This document shows, piece by piece, positions 43,460-52,031 of a stretch of DNA of 64,000 bases. Below the pieces are notes generated by a model that worked only from the letters and a program-made list of their open reading frames with translations, had not been told where the DNA came from and searched no databases. The translations under genes were made by a program, and so were the position numbers. Numbering within the stretch: the stretch's first letter is position 1; the number at the start of each line of letters is the position of its first letter. This DNA is from UBA1258 sp963643225 (GTDB lineage Bacteria > Bacillota > Clostridia > Lachnospirales > Lachnospiraceae), in NCBI GenBank assembly GCA_963643225.1, contig CAVIIX010000007.1, positions 1 to 64,000 on the forward strand. The letters are read 5' to 3'.

Positions 43460-44443
43460 TTAAATTATCTTATAGATTTCATCCGTCTTAGCCGGCTCAA
43501 GAAACCTTTTATTCTCTCCGTTAATCAAAACCCTGTCATTACTTTCGCTGCACTTACCGATTACCGCGGCTTCAATTCCCGCTTCCTTTAAGTCAAGTAC
43601 AAGCTTATTTCCGTCTTTACCAATCATAAGCATTGCGCCGCCAGAAATTAATTCATATGGGTTTATGTCAAAATAATTGCAGATTTCAATAGTTTCCTGT
43701 TTTACCGGAATTTTCCTAAGATCTATTGTAAGTCCAACGCCAGAGCTTTCAGCAATTTCCCAAAGGCCACCGAATATTCCGCCTTCGGTTACATCATGCA
43801 TCGCAGTCACGCCGGACTTAACGGCGGTTGCAGCCTCAGGTATAACCGACAGATATCTGTCAAAATTTTGGGCATCATATATTAAACGACTTGGAAACCT
43901 CGATAAAAGCTCTGCCTCTTTTTCTTTTGCCAAAATCGCGGTACCCTCAAGTCCTATCCACTTTGTCAAGACCACGTCATCACCGGGATGAGCGCCGGCT
44001 CCTCTTACTTCAAAGCCTTTTTTTACTTTGCCTACAGCAGTAACTGAAAGCAGGGGGCGAGTGACTGCCTCCGTCACTTCAGTGTGTCCGCCGACAAGGG
44101 CTACGTTAAGGCTTTTACAGGTTCCGTTTAATTCCTCCATTATAGCCTTTATATCGTCTTCGGTTGAATTTACATCCAAAATGGCCGTCACAAGCACCGC
44201 TACAGGCTCAGCTCCTGCCGCTGCAATGTCGTTGGTTGCGGCTATAATCGAGAGTGCACCGATGTTTTCCCTTGCTCCTGTTACAGGGTCTGTAGAAAGA
44301 ACAAAAATTTCATCATCCTTTAACGCTAAAAAAGCGCAATCTGCCCCTACACCTGCACCGCCAAGGACCTCACTGCGCTTATTATCTATCTTTTTAAGTA
44401 TGCTCCGTTTTAAAATTGATTCAGGAACTTTACCTGTTTTCAC
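43460..44443 (-). CDS. AIR synthase-fold (HypE/PurM-like) protein, not a classical HypE
   Basis: The 327-residue protein has the PurM/HypE pattern: GAGVGADCAFL, STDPVTGARENIGALSI, GGHTEVTE, MHDVTEGGIFGGLWE and the end KCSESNDRVLI. HypE matures NiFe hydrogenases through a C-terminal Cys that carries a carbamoyl group. This protein ends in TDEIYKII without Cys, and no hydrogenase genes lie nearby. It may be a stand-alone ATP-binding enzyme of unknown role, 12 bases from the Lrp regulator. Confidence 0.75.
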   Translation of the reverse strand: MKTGKVPESILKRSILKKIDNKRSEVLGGAGVGADCAFLALKDDEIFVLSTDPVTGARENIGALSIIAATNDIAAAGAEPVAVLVTAILDVNSTEDDIKAIMEELNGTCKSLNVALVGGHTEVTEAVTRPLLSVTAVGKVKKGFEVRGAGAHPGDDVVLTKWIGLEGTAILAKEKEAELLSRFPSRLIYDAQNFDRYLSVIPEAATAVKSGVTAMHDVTEGGIFGGLWEIAESSGVGLTIDLRKIPVKQETIEICNYFDINPYELISGGAMLMIGKDGNKLVLDLKEAGIEAAVIGKCSESNDRVLINGENKRFLEPAKTDEIYKII

Positions 44444-44466
44444 GTTAACTCTCCCTGATGTTTGTC

Positions 44467-44571
44467 TTAAACCAAATATGATGATACAATTGGAATTATC
44501 ATACAGAGAATTAAAATAACAACGAGAATGATTGTAAAAACACGTCTGTTTTTCTTATTGTAGAAGTTCAT
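44467..44571 (-). CDS. 34-aa single-span membrane peptide
   Basis: The frame encodes 34 residues: a basic start (MNFYNKKNRRV), then a hydrophobic stretch from residue 11 to 29 rich in Ile, Leu and Val, ending SSYLV. The ribosome site is weak (GGTGA). Short peptides of this MNFYNKKNRR type are, from memory, found in other Lachnospiraceae, but I cannot search. It lies 23 bases before the HypE-like gene in the same direction. Function unknown. Confidence 0.6.
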   Translation of the reverse strand: MNFYNKKNRRVFTIILVVILILCMIIPIVSSYLV

Positions 44572-44616
44572 TTTTTCACCATTTAAACCTTATCAGAATG
44601 GAGTTAATTATAGACT

Positions 44617-45225
44617 ATGTACTGGAAAATTGCAAGTTTACTCATCTTTGCCATCTTCTGTCTGTGGTGCTGTATCGAGATGAAAATCAAATCAAGAAAA
44701 GAGGATGAAGCGGAGAAGGCCTTTTGGGAACGTGAAGCAAGAGCAAACGCTGTACGCCGTAAAAACATCGATCACCTTGATTATATTAAAATTCCTGATG
44801 ACCTGCCGGTTGACTTGCTTAAAGACAATATCGAGATGCCTAATATTTTAAAAGTGCTTGATGAATTAAAGGATCAAAGGATTTTAAATCTAACAGGCTA
44901 CACAAACACTGATTTAAAGCTTGAATACGGAGCTCCGAATATTACTGAATTAACCCTTTACGACAATAACTATACCTCTTTGGTAACAACCCTTCAGAAA
45001 TGGGTAGATTTATTACTGGAAGCAGGCTATGAAGAAGAAGCCGTTAAAATTATGGAATTTATGGTTTCAACCAATGTAGATATAAAGAAAACCTACACGC
45101 TTCTTGGACGCTTTTATCTTAAGCATTTAGAAAATGAAAAATACATGGAATTAATTAAAACAGCCGAATCCCTTCGGTCCATTAACAAAAAATATATTGT
45201 AGAAGCCGTTAAAGCGTTAGGATAA
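44617..45225 (+). CDS. hypothetical membrane-anchored protein (202 aa)
   Basis: The protein has an N-terminal helix (about residues 4-23), a highly charged segment, and a mostly helical soluble part. The C-terminus contains a TPR-like pattern (LLEAGYEEEAVKIMEF, TYTLLGRFYLKHL). I do not recognise the family. The ATG follows a GGAG at 44600. It is divergent from the peptide gene at 44467-44571 and stands alone; its end overlaps a 14-bp inverted repeat. Confidence 0.65.
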   Translation: MYWKIASLLIFAIFCLWCCIEMKIKSRKEDEAEKAFWEREARANAVRRKNIDHLDYIKIPDDLPVDLLKDNIEMPNILKVLDELKDQRILNLTGYTNTDLKLEYGAPNITELTLYDNNYTSLVTTLQKWVDLLLEAGYEEEAVKIMEFMVSTNVDIKKTYTLLGRFYLKHLENEKYMELIKTAESLRSINKKYIVEAVKALG

Positions 45226-45239
45226 CCTAACGCTTTAAC
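45208..45239. terminator. inverted repeat between convergent genes
   Basis: GTTAAAGCGTTAGG pairs with CCTAACGCTTTAAC, a perfect 14-bp stem around ATAA. It contains the stop codon of the hypothetical gene. No clear U tract follows, so its strength as a terminator is uncertain. Confidence 0.6.
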
Positions 45240-45251
45240 TTAAATCTTGAC

Positions 45252-46613
45252 TTATTTAATCTTAATCTTATTCTTTTTCCAAAAGCCCGTAAGGTATGCA
45301 ATAAAGTGAATAACTGCCGCGATACCGTTACTTACCACCACCGAATACCACACGCTTCTTACCCCCAGGTTAAGCACAGATTCGCAAAAGAAAAGTGTAC
45401 CGAACCTGAATATCCAGAGTCTTGATACATCCACTATCATGTTTATGGTGGTGTGGCCGCTTCCTCTGAACAGTCCGCTTGTGGCATTGTAAACGCCGTT
45501 AGTAAAGCACCAAAGCGCCATTATGCTCAAAAAGTCTGCTGCCATTAAAATTACTTCATCATCCTCCGAAAATATTGAAACCGTAGCGGTGGATATGGAA
45601 TTTCTCGACAAAAAAATACCGCCAATAAGCAAAAATCCCACTGCCATGTCACGAGCGATTCTATAGCCTTTTTTTGCCCTGTCTGCCTGACCGGCGCCCA
45701 TGTTCTGCCCAACTATTATTGAAGTAGCAGAGCCGATTCCGTTAGATGGAAGGGAAATTAAGCCGTTTACCTTATTACCTATTCCGTATGCAGCCATTGC
45801 CTGAGTGCCGTATTTAAAAACAGATTTACTCATAAGCAAAAATCCAAACTGGGTGGTGGACCCGCCGATTGCGCTGGGAAGACCTACCCTTATAATGTCT
45901 TTTATTTTTTCTTTTTCGAATTTAGTCCTTCTTAATTCCAGGAAAATCAACTGATTTTTCTTATGCAGTAATATAAATGCCAACACCGCAGGCACTGCCT
46001 TTGCAAATACTGTAGCAAAGGCTGCTCCCGCTGCCCCCATGTTAAATGCAATCATCAAAAGCGGGTCCATTATCATATTCACGCTTATACCCAGAAGGTT
46101 TAAAAGCATTGGCTTTATTGTATCCCCCTGGGCCTGATGTATTGAATTATACATATTTACCGTATAAAGAAACGGCATATCCAGAATTACAATCTGCAAA
46201 TATGCCTTGGAATGGACGTAGGTTTCACCCTCTGCTCCAAGCCAGGTTATAATGGGAGCTGTTAAAACGGAAATTAAAGTGGCGCAAAAAAAAGAAAATA
46301 TCATGGCACATAAAAAAATCTGATTAGCCATTGATTTTGCTTCTTCGTCTTTTTTAGCCCCGATATATTGGGAAATTAAAACAGAGCCCGCAACTGTAAT
46401 ACCGGAACCAAAATTTATCACTACATTCTGTACAGGCGTCACCAAATTAATGGCAGCCAGCTCGCTTGTGCCAAGCTTTCCAAGCCAGAAGGTATCCGTT
46501 AAATTATACATAGTCTGTAAAAAGCTGTTTATAATAACGGGTATCGTGAGAGAAAGTATCGCCTTTATTAAATTGCCGCTTAGGATTTGTTCCCTGTTAT
46601 ATTTTTCCTTCAT
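45252..46613 (-). CDS. MATE family efflux transporter
   Basis: The 453-residue protein has twelve predicted helices. It shows the MATE features LTIPVIINSFLQTMYNLTDTFWLG, a repeated half around residue 250, and VGQNMGAGQADRA. MATE pumps export drugs or metabolites using Na+ or H+. The ATG follows GGAAAAATAT. It lies nine bases before GH43 and may be part of that operon. Confidence 0.88.
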   Translation of the reverse strand: MKEKYNREQILSGNLIKAILSLTIPVIINSFLQTMYNLTDTFWLGKLGTSELAAINLVTPVQNVVINFGSGITVAGSVLISQYIGAKKDEEAKSMANQIFLCAMIFSFFCATLISVLTAPIITWLGAEGETYVHSKAYLQIVILDMPFLYTVNMYNSIHQAQGDTIKPMLLNLLGISVNMIMDPLLMIAFNMGAAGAAFATVFAKAVPAVLAFILLHKKNQLIFLELRRTKFEKEKIKDIIRVGLPSAIGGSTTQFGFLLMSKSVFKYGTQAMAAYGIGNKVNGLISLPSNGIGSATSIIVGQNMGAGQADRAKKGYRIARDMAVGFLLIGGIFLSRNSISTATVSIFSEDDEVILMAADFLSIMALWCFTNGVYNATSGLFRGSGHTTINMIVDVSRLWIFRFGTLFFCESVLNLGVRSVWYSVVVSNGIAAVIHFIAYLTGFWKKNKIKIK

Positions 46614-46621
46614 AATTTAAT

Positions 46622-48160
46622 TTAAATGCTTTCTACCTTAAAATATTCAAAGTCTGCGTAGCCCTCTGAGCCCATCGAGAAAAGACCCTGTTTTGCACCT
46701 ACCCAGGTGTGGTCGGATGGCACAAATTCAAGACTTTCTTTTATTAATTCATCATCCTTAAACATTTTAAATACGACTCTTCCGTCTTTATTTTCCAAGG
46801 AACAGGAAAGTCTTATTTCTAAATTTTCTTTATCTAATTTTTCCGAATATCTTATTATTTCTGTTTTATAGCCCTTTTCTTCTTTAGAAACGCCGTAAAC
46901 AAAATAAAAATCTTCACCGATTTTTTTAACGGCACCAAAGGCGTATTCTCCGCCCATCATGATAAGGCCGGCCTTTTCGTTTTCCTTTAATTCAGAATAG
47001 CAAAGCTTTGTCTCACATTTAAATTCAGGACATATAAGCTTTTCGGTTAATACGTTACTGCAGTCCCAGAGAATCGGATTTTCCAATTTCTCAGGGCTCC
47101 TTGAATATAATCTCAAATAGCCTTCTCTTTCGGCCAAAGAAAAGAAATCCTCAGATGCATTTCCCATCCACTGCCACTGAAGGGAAAGTTTTTTCTTGTC
47201 AAAATTATCGGAAGCCTCTAGATAAACCGGAGTCTGATTAAAGCCTGTATCCGGTTTTTTACCTTTAATTAAGGGCTTACCGCAATAGTCTTTAATGTCT
47301 ACTCCCATGCAGGGCCATCCATCAATCCAGGTGACGGGCTGAATGTGGATAATACGTCCATAAAGACCCATGTCCTGAAAATGCACAAACCATTCTTCAT
47401 GCTTTAAGGTGTCAACCAAAGCACCCTGGTGAGGTCCGTTTACAGCAGTATCCCTTTGCTCAAGAACCTTCTTTTCCTCGTAGGGGCCGTAAATGCTGTC
47501 ACCTTTAAGAGCTACCTGCCAGCCCTGCTTAACGCCACCCGCAGGAGCAAGAATGTAATATTTATCGTTTCGCTTATAAACCTTCGGGCCCTCAATTGTA
47601 GGCTCGCTAACAGACCCGTCAAACAAAATGTGGTCTTCAGTAATAGCCCTTTTCCCGTCAGTAGACATTTCAAAAATACCCAGACAGCTCTTAAAGCCGA
47701 TTCTTGATTTTGCATATCCGTGGATTATATAGGCTTTTCCGTCATCATCCCAGAAAGGGCAGGGATCAATCAGGCCCTTTCCTTCAAGCACGCATACAGG
47801 CTCGTCAAAGTTTCCGTAAGGATCGGTGGTGCTCACCATGAAAATACCTTCATCCGGCATTCCATAATATATATAAAACCGGTTATTATGAAATCTAATG
47901 GCAGGAGCCCAGACCCCCTTTGAATGCTGTGGAACATTGTAATTTTCATAAGGGATGCTATTAAGGGCGTAATTTACAAGCTCCCAGTTTACCAAATCCT
48001 TACTGATTAAAATCGGCAGACCCGGAATGTAGTTAAAGCTTGAAGCAGTCATTATATATGTATCCTCAACCCTTATTACGTCTGGATCTGAATAGTCTGC
48101 AAACAAAACAGGATTTGTAAATTCTCCGTTTCCTAAATCAGATTCAAATAGCCTTCCCAT
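46622..48160 (-). CDS. GH43 glycoside hydrolase (beta-xylosidase/arabinosidase)
   Basis: The 512-residue enzyme has an N-terminal five-blade propeller with the catalytic Asp in ADYSDPDVIRVEDTYIM, a second Asp in GLIDPCPFWDDDGKAY and the acid Glu in TIEGPKVYK. A C-terminal beta-sandwich of about 190 residues follows. No signal peptide is seen, so it probably acts in the cytoplasm on imported oligosaccharides, consistent with the divergent symporter gene. Substrate (xylose or arabinose linkage) is not certain. Confidence 0.85.
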   Translation of the reverse strand: MGRLFESDLGNGEFTNPVLFADYSDPDVIRVEDTYIMTASSFNYIPGLPILISKDLVNWELVNYALNSIPYENYNVPQHSKGVWAPAIRFHNNRFYIYYGMPDEGIFMVSTTDPYGNFDEPVCVLEGKGLIDPCPFWDDDGKAYIIHGYAKSRIGFKSCLGIFEMSTDGKRAITEDHILFDGSVSEPTIEGPKVYKRNDKYYILAPAGGVKQGWQVALKGDSIYGPYEEKKVLEQRDTAVNGPHQGALVDTLKHEEWFVHFQDMGLYGRIIHIQPVTWIDGWPCMGVDIKDYCGKPLIKGKKPDTGFNQTPVYLEASDNFDKKKLSLQWQWMGNASEDFFSLAEREGYLRLYSRSPEKLENPILWDCSNVLTEKLICPEFKCETKLCYSELKENEKAGLIMMGGEYAFGAVKKIGEDFYFVYGVSKEEKGYKTEIIRYSEKLDKENLEIRLSCSLENKDGRVVFKMFKDDELIKESLEFVPSDHTWVGAKQGLFSMGSEGYADFEYFKVESI

Positions 48161-48166
48161 AATTAA

Positions 48167-48856
48167 TTACTCCACGTCTTCTCTAAGCAAATCTGAATAA
48201 ATGCCGCCAAGTTCCTTTAGACCCTTTGCAATAAGGCCTGCATATATAACCGCACCCTTATACTGTAAATGTGTGTTATCCTGTGAGCCGTCTGGCTTAT
48301 ATTTATAAACCCCTGCAGGACAGTGCATATACCATGTGGCAGTTTCTTCATTGCCGGCTTTTTTCATGGCGTCACGGCTCATAGTGGTTAAATCAATTAA
48401 AGCAACGCCTTCTGCCAAAGCCACTTCTTTTGCAGCCTCCACATATTCCGTATGGCAGAATTCATGTGGAATTGCAGGGTCGTCATAGAGACGTCTTTCC
48501 AAAGGCGTAATAATAACAGGAGTCGCCTTTTTGTTTCTTGCTACATTTATAAATTTCTTTAAATTGACTTTAAATTCACCCTGAGGCTCTGTAAATCTGA
48601 CAGGGTCTGAAGCCTTTTCATCGTTATGACCAAACTGTATAAATAAAAAATCTCCTTCTGAAATACCGTCATATATCGGCACAAGTCTCTGTTCATCTAT
48701 AAAGCTTTTGGTGGATCTTCCGTTTTTGGCAAAGTTCTTAATCTCAACCTCAGGCTTACAGTAAAGGTTAAACACCTGTCCTATGCCTGTCTGTGGAAAT
48801 GTTTCGATTCCGTTAAACTGTACCGTTGAATCACCGGCCCAAAAAATTCTGTTCAT
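48167..48856 (-). CDS. SGNH-hydrolase, CE12-like (rhamnogalacturonan acetylesterase)
   Basis: The 229-residue esterase has block I WAGDSTVQFNG with the catalytic Ser, block III FIQFGHNDEK with Asn, and block V DNTHLQYKGA with Asp and His. CE12 members remove acetyl groups from pectin or xylan fragments. It is the first gene of the GH43 operon, behind a CcpA-type cre site that begins 17 bases before the ATG. No signal peptide is visible. Confidence 0.8.
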   Translation of the reverse strand: MNRIFWAGDSTVQFNGIETFPQTGIGQVFNLYCKPEVEIKNFAKNGRSTKSFIDEQRLVPIYDGISEGDFLFIQFGHNDEKASDPVRFTEPQGEFKVNLKKFINVARNKKATPVIITPLERRLYDDPAIPHEFCHTEYVEAAKEVALAEGVALIDLTTMSRDAMKKAGNEETATWYMHCPAGVYKYKPDGSQDNTHLQYKGAVIYAGLIAKGLKELGGIYSDLLREDVE

Positions 48857-48872
48857 TTTTTCTTTCCTTTCG

Positions 48873-48886
48873 TGTAAGCGCTTTCA
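48873..48886. promoter_or_regulatory. cre site (CcpA catabolite repression)
   Basis: TGTAAGCGCTTTCA, reverse TGAAAGCGCTTACA, matches the cre consensus TGNNARCGNWWWCA well. It lies in the leader of the CE12-GH43 operon and between it and the divergent symporter, so glucose repression is expected. Confidence 0.7.
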
Positions 48887-48895
48887 TGCCCTATT

Positions 48896-48920
48896 TTACT
48901 TTAGTTTTTAAATAAAGTAA
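48896..48920. promoter_or_regulatory. inverted repeat, possible operator
   Basis: TTACTTTA (48896-48903) and TAAAGTAA (48913-48920) form an eight-bp palindrome with nine bases between. It sits between the cre site and the symporter promoter. No regulator gene adjoins this locus. Confidence 0.5.
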
Positions 48921-48944
48921 AGAGTGAAAGACGGGTTCTTTTAT

Positions 48945-48973
48945 TTGCTATAAATAAGGTTTTCTTATATAAT
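48945..48973 (+). promoter_or_regulatory. promoter of the GPH symporter
   Basis: TTGCTA (48945-48950), a 17-base spacer and TATAAT (48968-48973) lie about 42 bases before the ATG. Confidence 0.65.
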
Positions 48974-49015
48974 GTTTTCAAGGTTACAAAACTAAATATA
49001 TTGGAGGTTGTGGTT

Positions 49016-50428
49016 ATGAAACTTAACAAAAAGCGTACCTGTCTCATTGGGTTTGCCTTCTTTGGCATTTTGCTTTTATGGCAGGTATACGATTCCTGGT
49101 GTCCTACATTCTTAACAGACATTTTTGCCCGCAGAATGTACGGTCTCTCTTCTGCAGAATTAAAGGCAGGCGATCCCGAAAAGATTTTAAACGTACAATG
49201 GATTGTCGGAATTATCATGGCTTGTGATAATCTTGCAGCTTTAATCCTTTTACCTATATTCGGTAATCTTTCCGATAAGACAAAAACTCCTATCGGCAAG
49301 CGTATGCCCTATATTTTAACAGGTACCTTTGTAGCTGCCATCGCATTTCCCTTCATTCCTCTTTTCTTCCACTACAATAACATCGTAGGCATGGTAATTA
49401 TGATGGGCATCGTCTTAATGTTTATGATGATATATCGTAATCCTGCTGTTGCACTTATGCCCGATATTACCCCCAAGCCTTTAAGAGCCAAGGCAAACGG
49501 CATCATCAATATCATGGGCTACTTAGGCGGTGCCTTTGCTACAATCCTCGGAATTTTCTTAAAGCTTTCCGATTACATCAATGCATCCGATTCAGCAAGA
49601 AAGGTCTGGACAATCGAAATACCCTTCCTTGTAGCCTCCATCCTTATGGTAATTTCCGCACTTGTTCTTTTCTTTACAATTAAAGAAAACAAGATTGCCG
49701 AAGAAATGAAGGATGAAATGGCAGAAGGCGAACGCCTTGCCGCTATCGAAACCCCCATTGATGATGACAAGCCTATGTCAAAGGCCAACAAAAGCATGCT
49801 TCTTGCAATTCTCGGAGCAGAATTTTTATGGTTCATGTCCGATAATGCCATCGGCACCTATGTCGGCAACTACGTAATCTATTATTTAAACGCTTCATCA
49901 AGCTCCACAATGGTAACAACCATTATCGGCGGTCTTGCTTCCGTAATCGGTTTTGCCATTGCAGGCTACATTGCAGATAAAATCGGGCGTAAATGGACTA
50001 TTTCCACCGGTCTTTCAATATCAGTTGCAGCATTATTATTAATGTGCTTTGCTCGTCCCACCGGTGTTGTGGTAGGTGCAAACGGCGAATATTCCTTCCC
50101 TGTAATCCTCTACGTTGTATGGTTCATTAAAGGCTTAGGTATGGCGCTTGTTCACAACTGTTCTTTCCCTATGGTTGTAGAATTATGCTCCTCCAAGAAA
50201 ATCGGAAAATTTACAGGCTACTATTACACAGCTTCAATGTCAGCCCAGACCGTTACCCCTATACTGTTAGGTTTAGTCTTTAACGTGACAGGCAAGTGGA
50301 ACGCTCTTCCCATTTATTCAGCAATTCTTCTGTGCTTAAGCTGCCTTGTATTTACTTCCTTAGTAAAGAACATTAAAGCAGAAAAGCTCAACAACGCAAA
50401 AGGCCTTGAAGCCTTAGGAGATGACTAA
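49016..50428 (+). CDS. MFS (GPH family) sugar:cation symporter
   Basis: The 470-residue protein has 12 helices and the GPH features: DKTKTPIGKRMPY between helices 2 and 3, PDITPKPLRAKANGIINIMGYLG, and a charged central loop (about residues 220-260). GPH transporters import glycosides, pentosides or hexuronides with Na+ or H+. It is divergent from CE12-GH43 and probably brings their substrate into the cell. The ATG at 49016 has GGAGG eight bases ahead; an earlier in-frame TTG lies before that site and is rejected. Confidence 0.88.
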   Translation: MKLNKKRTCLIGFAFFGILLLWQVYDSWCPTFLTDIFARRMYGLSSAELKAGDPEKILNVQWIVGIIMACDNLAALILLPIFGNLSDKTKTPIGKRMPYILTGTFVAAIAFPFIPLFFHYNNIVGMVIMMGIVLMFMMIYRNPAVALMPDITPKPLRAKANGIINIMGYLGGAFATILGIFLKLSDYINASDSARKVWTIEIPFLVASILMVISALVLFFTIKENKIAEEMKDEMAEGERLAAIETPIDDDKPMSKANKSMLLAILGAEFLWFMSDNAIGTYVGNYVIYYLNASSSSTMVTTIIGGLASVIGFAIAGYIADKIGRKWTISTGLSISVAALLLMCFARPTGVVVGANGEYSFPVILYVVWFIKGLGMALVHNCSFPMVVELCSSKKIGKFTGYYYTASMSAQTVTPILLGLVFNVTGKWNALPIYSAILLCLSCLVFTSLVKNIKAEKLNNAKGLEALGDD

Positions 50429-50430
50429 CT

Positions 50431-50453
50431 GAGCAGCATTGGCACGTAGTGCC
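50431..50453 (+). repeat. dispersed hairpin repeat, copy 4 (short)
   Basis: GAGCAGCATT is followed by GGCACGTAGTGCC (50441-50453) and TTTTT, which makes a credible intrinsic terminator for the symporter gene. A second hairpin (CCCTTTA/TAAAGGG, about 50460-50487) follows, as at copies 1 and 2. Confidence 0.7.
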
Positions 50454-50498
50454 TTTTTACCCTTTAGGATACAGATAGCTTAAAGGGTGACAAATTCA

Positions 50499-50526
50499 CA
50501 AAAAGGCACCCGGTAACGGGTGCCTT
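50499..50526 (-). terminator. intrinsic terminator of galKT
   Basis: GGCACCCG (50505-50512) pairs with CGGGTGCC (50517-50524) around GTAA. On the minus strand the stem is followed by TTTTT. It starts five bases after the galT stop. Confidence 0.8.
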
Positions 50527-50530
50527 AATA

Positions 50531-52030
50531 TTAGTTTATGGAGTCTACAAATCGGTCGAAGCCTTTTAAGCCTGTATCGGTGCGTTTGTAAACGCCTGCG
50601 TCTTCTAAAACTCTCGTAAAGACTTTACCGATTTCACGCTGCATTATTTCATGAATCCTTGAAGGAGCCTTGTCGATATCTGCCTTGAAGGTATCAAGCC
50701 AGTCGGCATGCTTGCAAAGTACTTCGTCGCTTCTTATATCGCGGCCGTCAAGATAGGCCTTCTCAAGGTCTGCAATTTCAGTTTTAAGTCTTGCCGGTAA
50801 AACTGCAAGTCCCATTACTTCAATTAAGCCGATGTTTTCTTTCTTGATGTGGTGAAGCTCTGCATGAGGATGGTATACACCTAAAGGATGTTCCTCAGTT
50901 GTAATATTGTTTCTAAGTACTAAATCAAGCTCGTACACATCGCCACGCTTTCTTGCAATGGGCGTGATGGTGTTGTGCGGCTCGTTATCGGTATACGCGT
51001 AAATAAATGCATCCTCATCGGTATATTCACGCCAGTTTTTTAAAATTTTGTCTGCAAGCTCGATTAATCTGTCTGTATCGGTGCCTGAAAGTCTTAAAAC
51101 CGACATGGGCCACTTTACACGACCTGCGTTAACATCCTCAAAGCCCTTAATTACATATTCCTTTTCAACCCCGGCTCTTGCCATGGCAAATTCATAATGA
51201 CCGCCCTGGAAGTGATCGTGAGTAAGGATTGAACCTCCCACAATCGGAAGGTCTGCATTTGAACCCACAAAATAATGAGGGAATGCTTTTACAAAATCAA
51301 AAAGCTTACAGAAGGTACCCCTGTCAATCTTCATGGGTACATGCTCTCCGTTAAATACTATACAGTGCTCGTTGTAGTAAACGTAGGGAGAATACTGAAA
51401 GCCCCAGTTTGAATTCTGAATGGTAACAGGAATAATTCTGTGGTTTTCTCTTGCAGGATGATTCATTCTTCCTGCATAACCTTCGTTTTCTTTACACAAT
51501 AAACACTTAGGATAGCCTGCCTGCTTCATAAGCTTGGCTGCGGCAATTGCCTTAGGGTCCTTTTCGGGCTTTGATAAATTAATTGTAATATCAAGAGCAC
51601 CGTATTCTGTATCTGTAACCCACTTTTCATCCTTTTTGATGCGATAACGTCTGATATAATCTGAATCACAGGATAATTTGTAAAAATAATCTGTAGCCTT
51701 AACCGGGTCTTCCTTATAAAGCTCTTTAAAGGTATTAATAATCGTAGAAGGAAAGGGAATCAAACAGCCCATAACCTTTGTATCAAACAGGTCTCTTGAA
51801 ACGGTTCCGTTATCATCGATTAACCTGTTATCATAGGCATAGTCAAGCATACTCTTTAAGATTTCTTCAAGGTCTGTTACCTTTACTTCACCTGTTTCGC
51901 CTTCATAGGCTTCATCCGCCTTAAAAAGCATAAGCAGACGGTTTGTTACATAGATTTTATCTTCTTTTGCAACCAAGCCCGTCACTTCCCCGTATTTAAC
52001 CAAACGTGCAATTAATTCTTCTATACTCAC
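50531..52030 (-). CDS. galT: UDP-glucose-hexose-1-phosphate uridylyltransferase, GalT2 type
   Basis: The 499-residue enzyme is the long Firmicutes type of GalT. It shows NHPARENHRIIPVTI, the active-site ILTHDHFQGGHYEF with the HxHxQ set, and GVYHPHAELHHI. It exchanges UDP between glucose 1-phosphate and galactose 1-phosphate in the Leloir route. The start is GTG at 52030, with AAGGAG eight bases ahead at the end of galK. Confidence 0.94.
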   Translation of the reverse strand: MSIEELIARLVKYGEVTGLVAKEDKIYVTNRLLMLFKADEAYEGETGEVKVTDLEEILKSMLDYAYDNRLIDDNGTVSRDLFDTKVMGCLIPFPSTIINTFKELYKEDPVKATDYFYKLSCDSDYIRRYRIKKDEKWVTDTEYGALDITINLSKPEKDPKAIAAAKLMKQAGYPKCLLCKENEGYAGRMNHPARENHRIIPVTIQNSNWGFQYSPYVYYNEHCIVFNGEHVPMKIDRGTFCKLFDFVKAFPHYFVGSNADLPIVGGSILTHDHFQGGHYEFAMARAGVEKEYVIKGFEDVNAGRVKWPMSVLRLSGTDTDRLIELADKILKNWREYTDEDAFIYAYTDNEPHNTITPIARKRGDVYELDLVLRNNITTEEHPLGVYHPHAELHHIKKENIGLIEVMGLAVLPARLKTEIADLEKAYLDGRDIRSDEVLCKHADWLDTFKADIDKAPSRIHEIMQREIGKVFTRVLEDAGVYKRTDTGLKGFDRFVDSIN

Positions 52031-52031
52031 T

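Noticed and set aside
43460..44443. HypE as sign of a NiFe hydrogenase locus
   Set aside because: The C-terminal Cys is absent and no hydrogenase structural or maturation gene is nearby.
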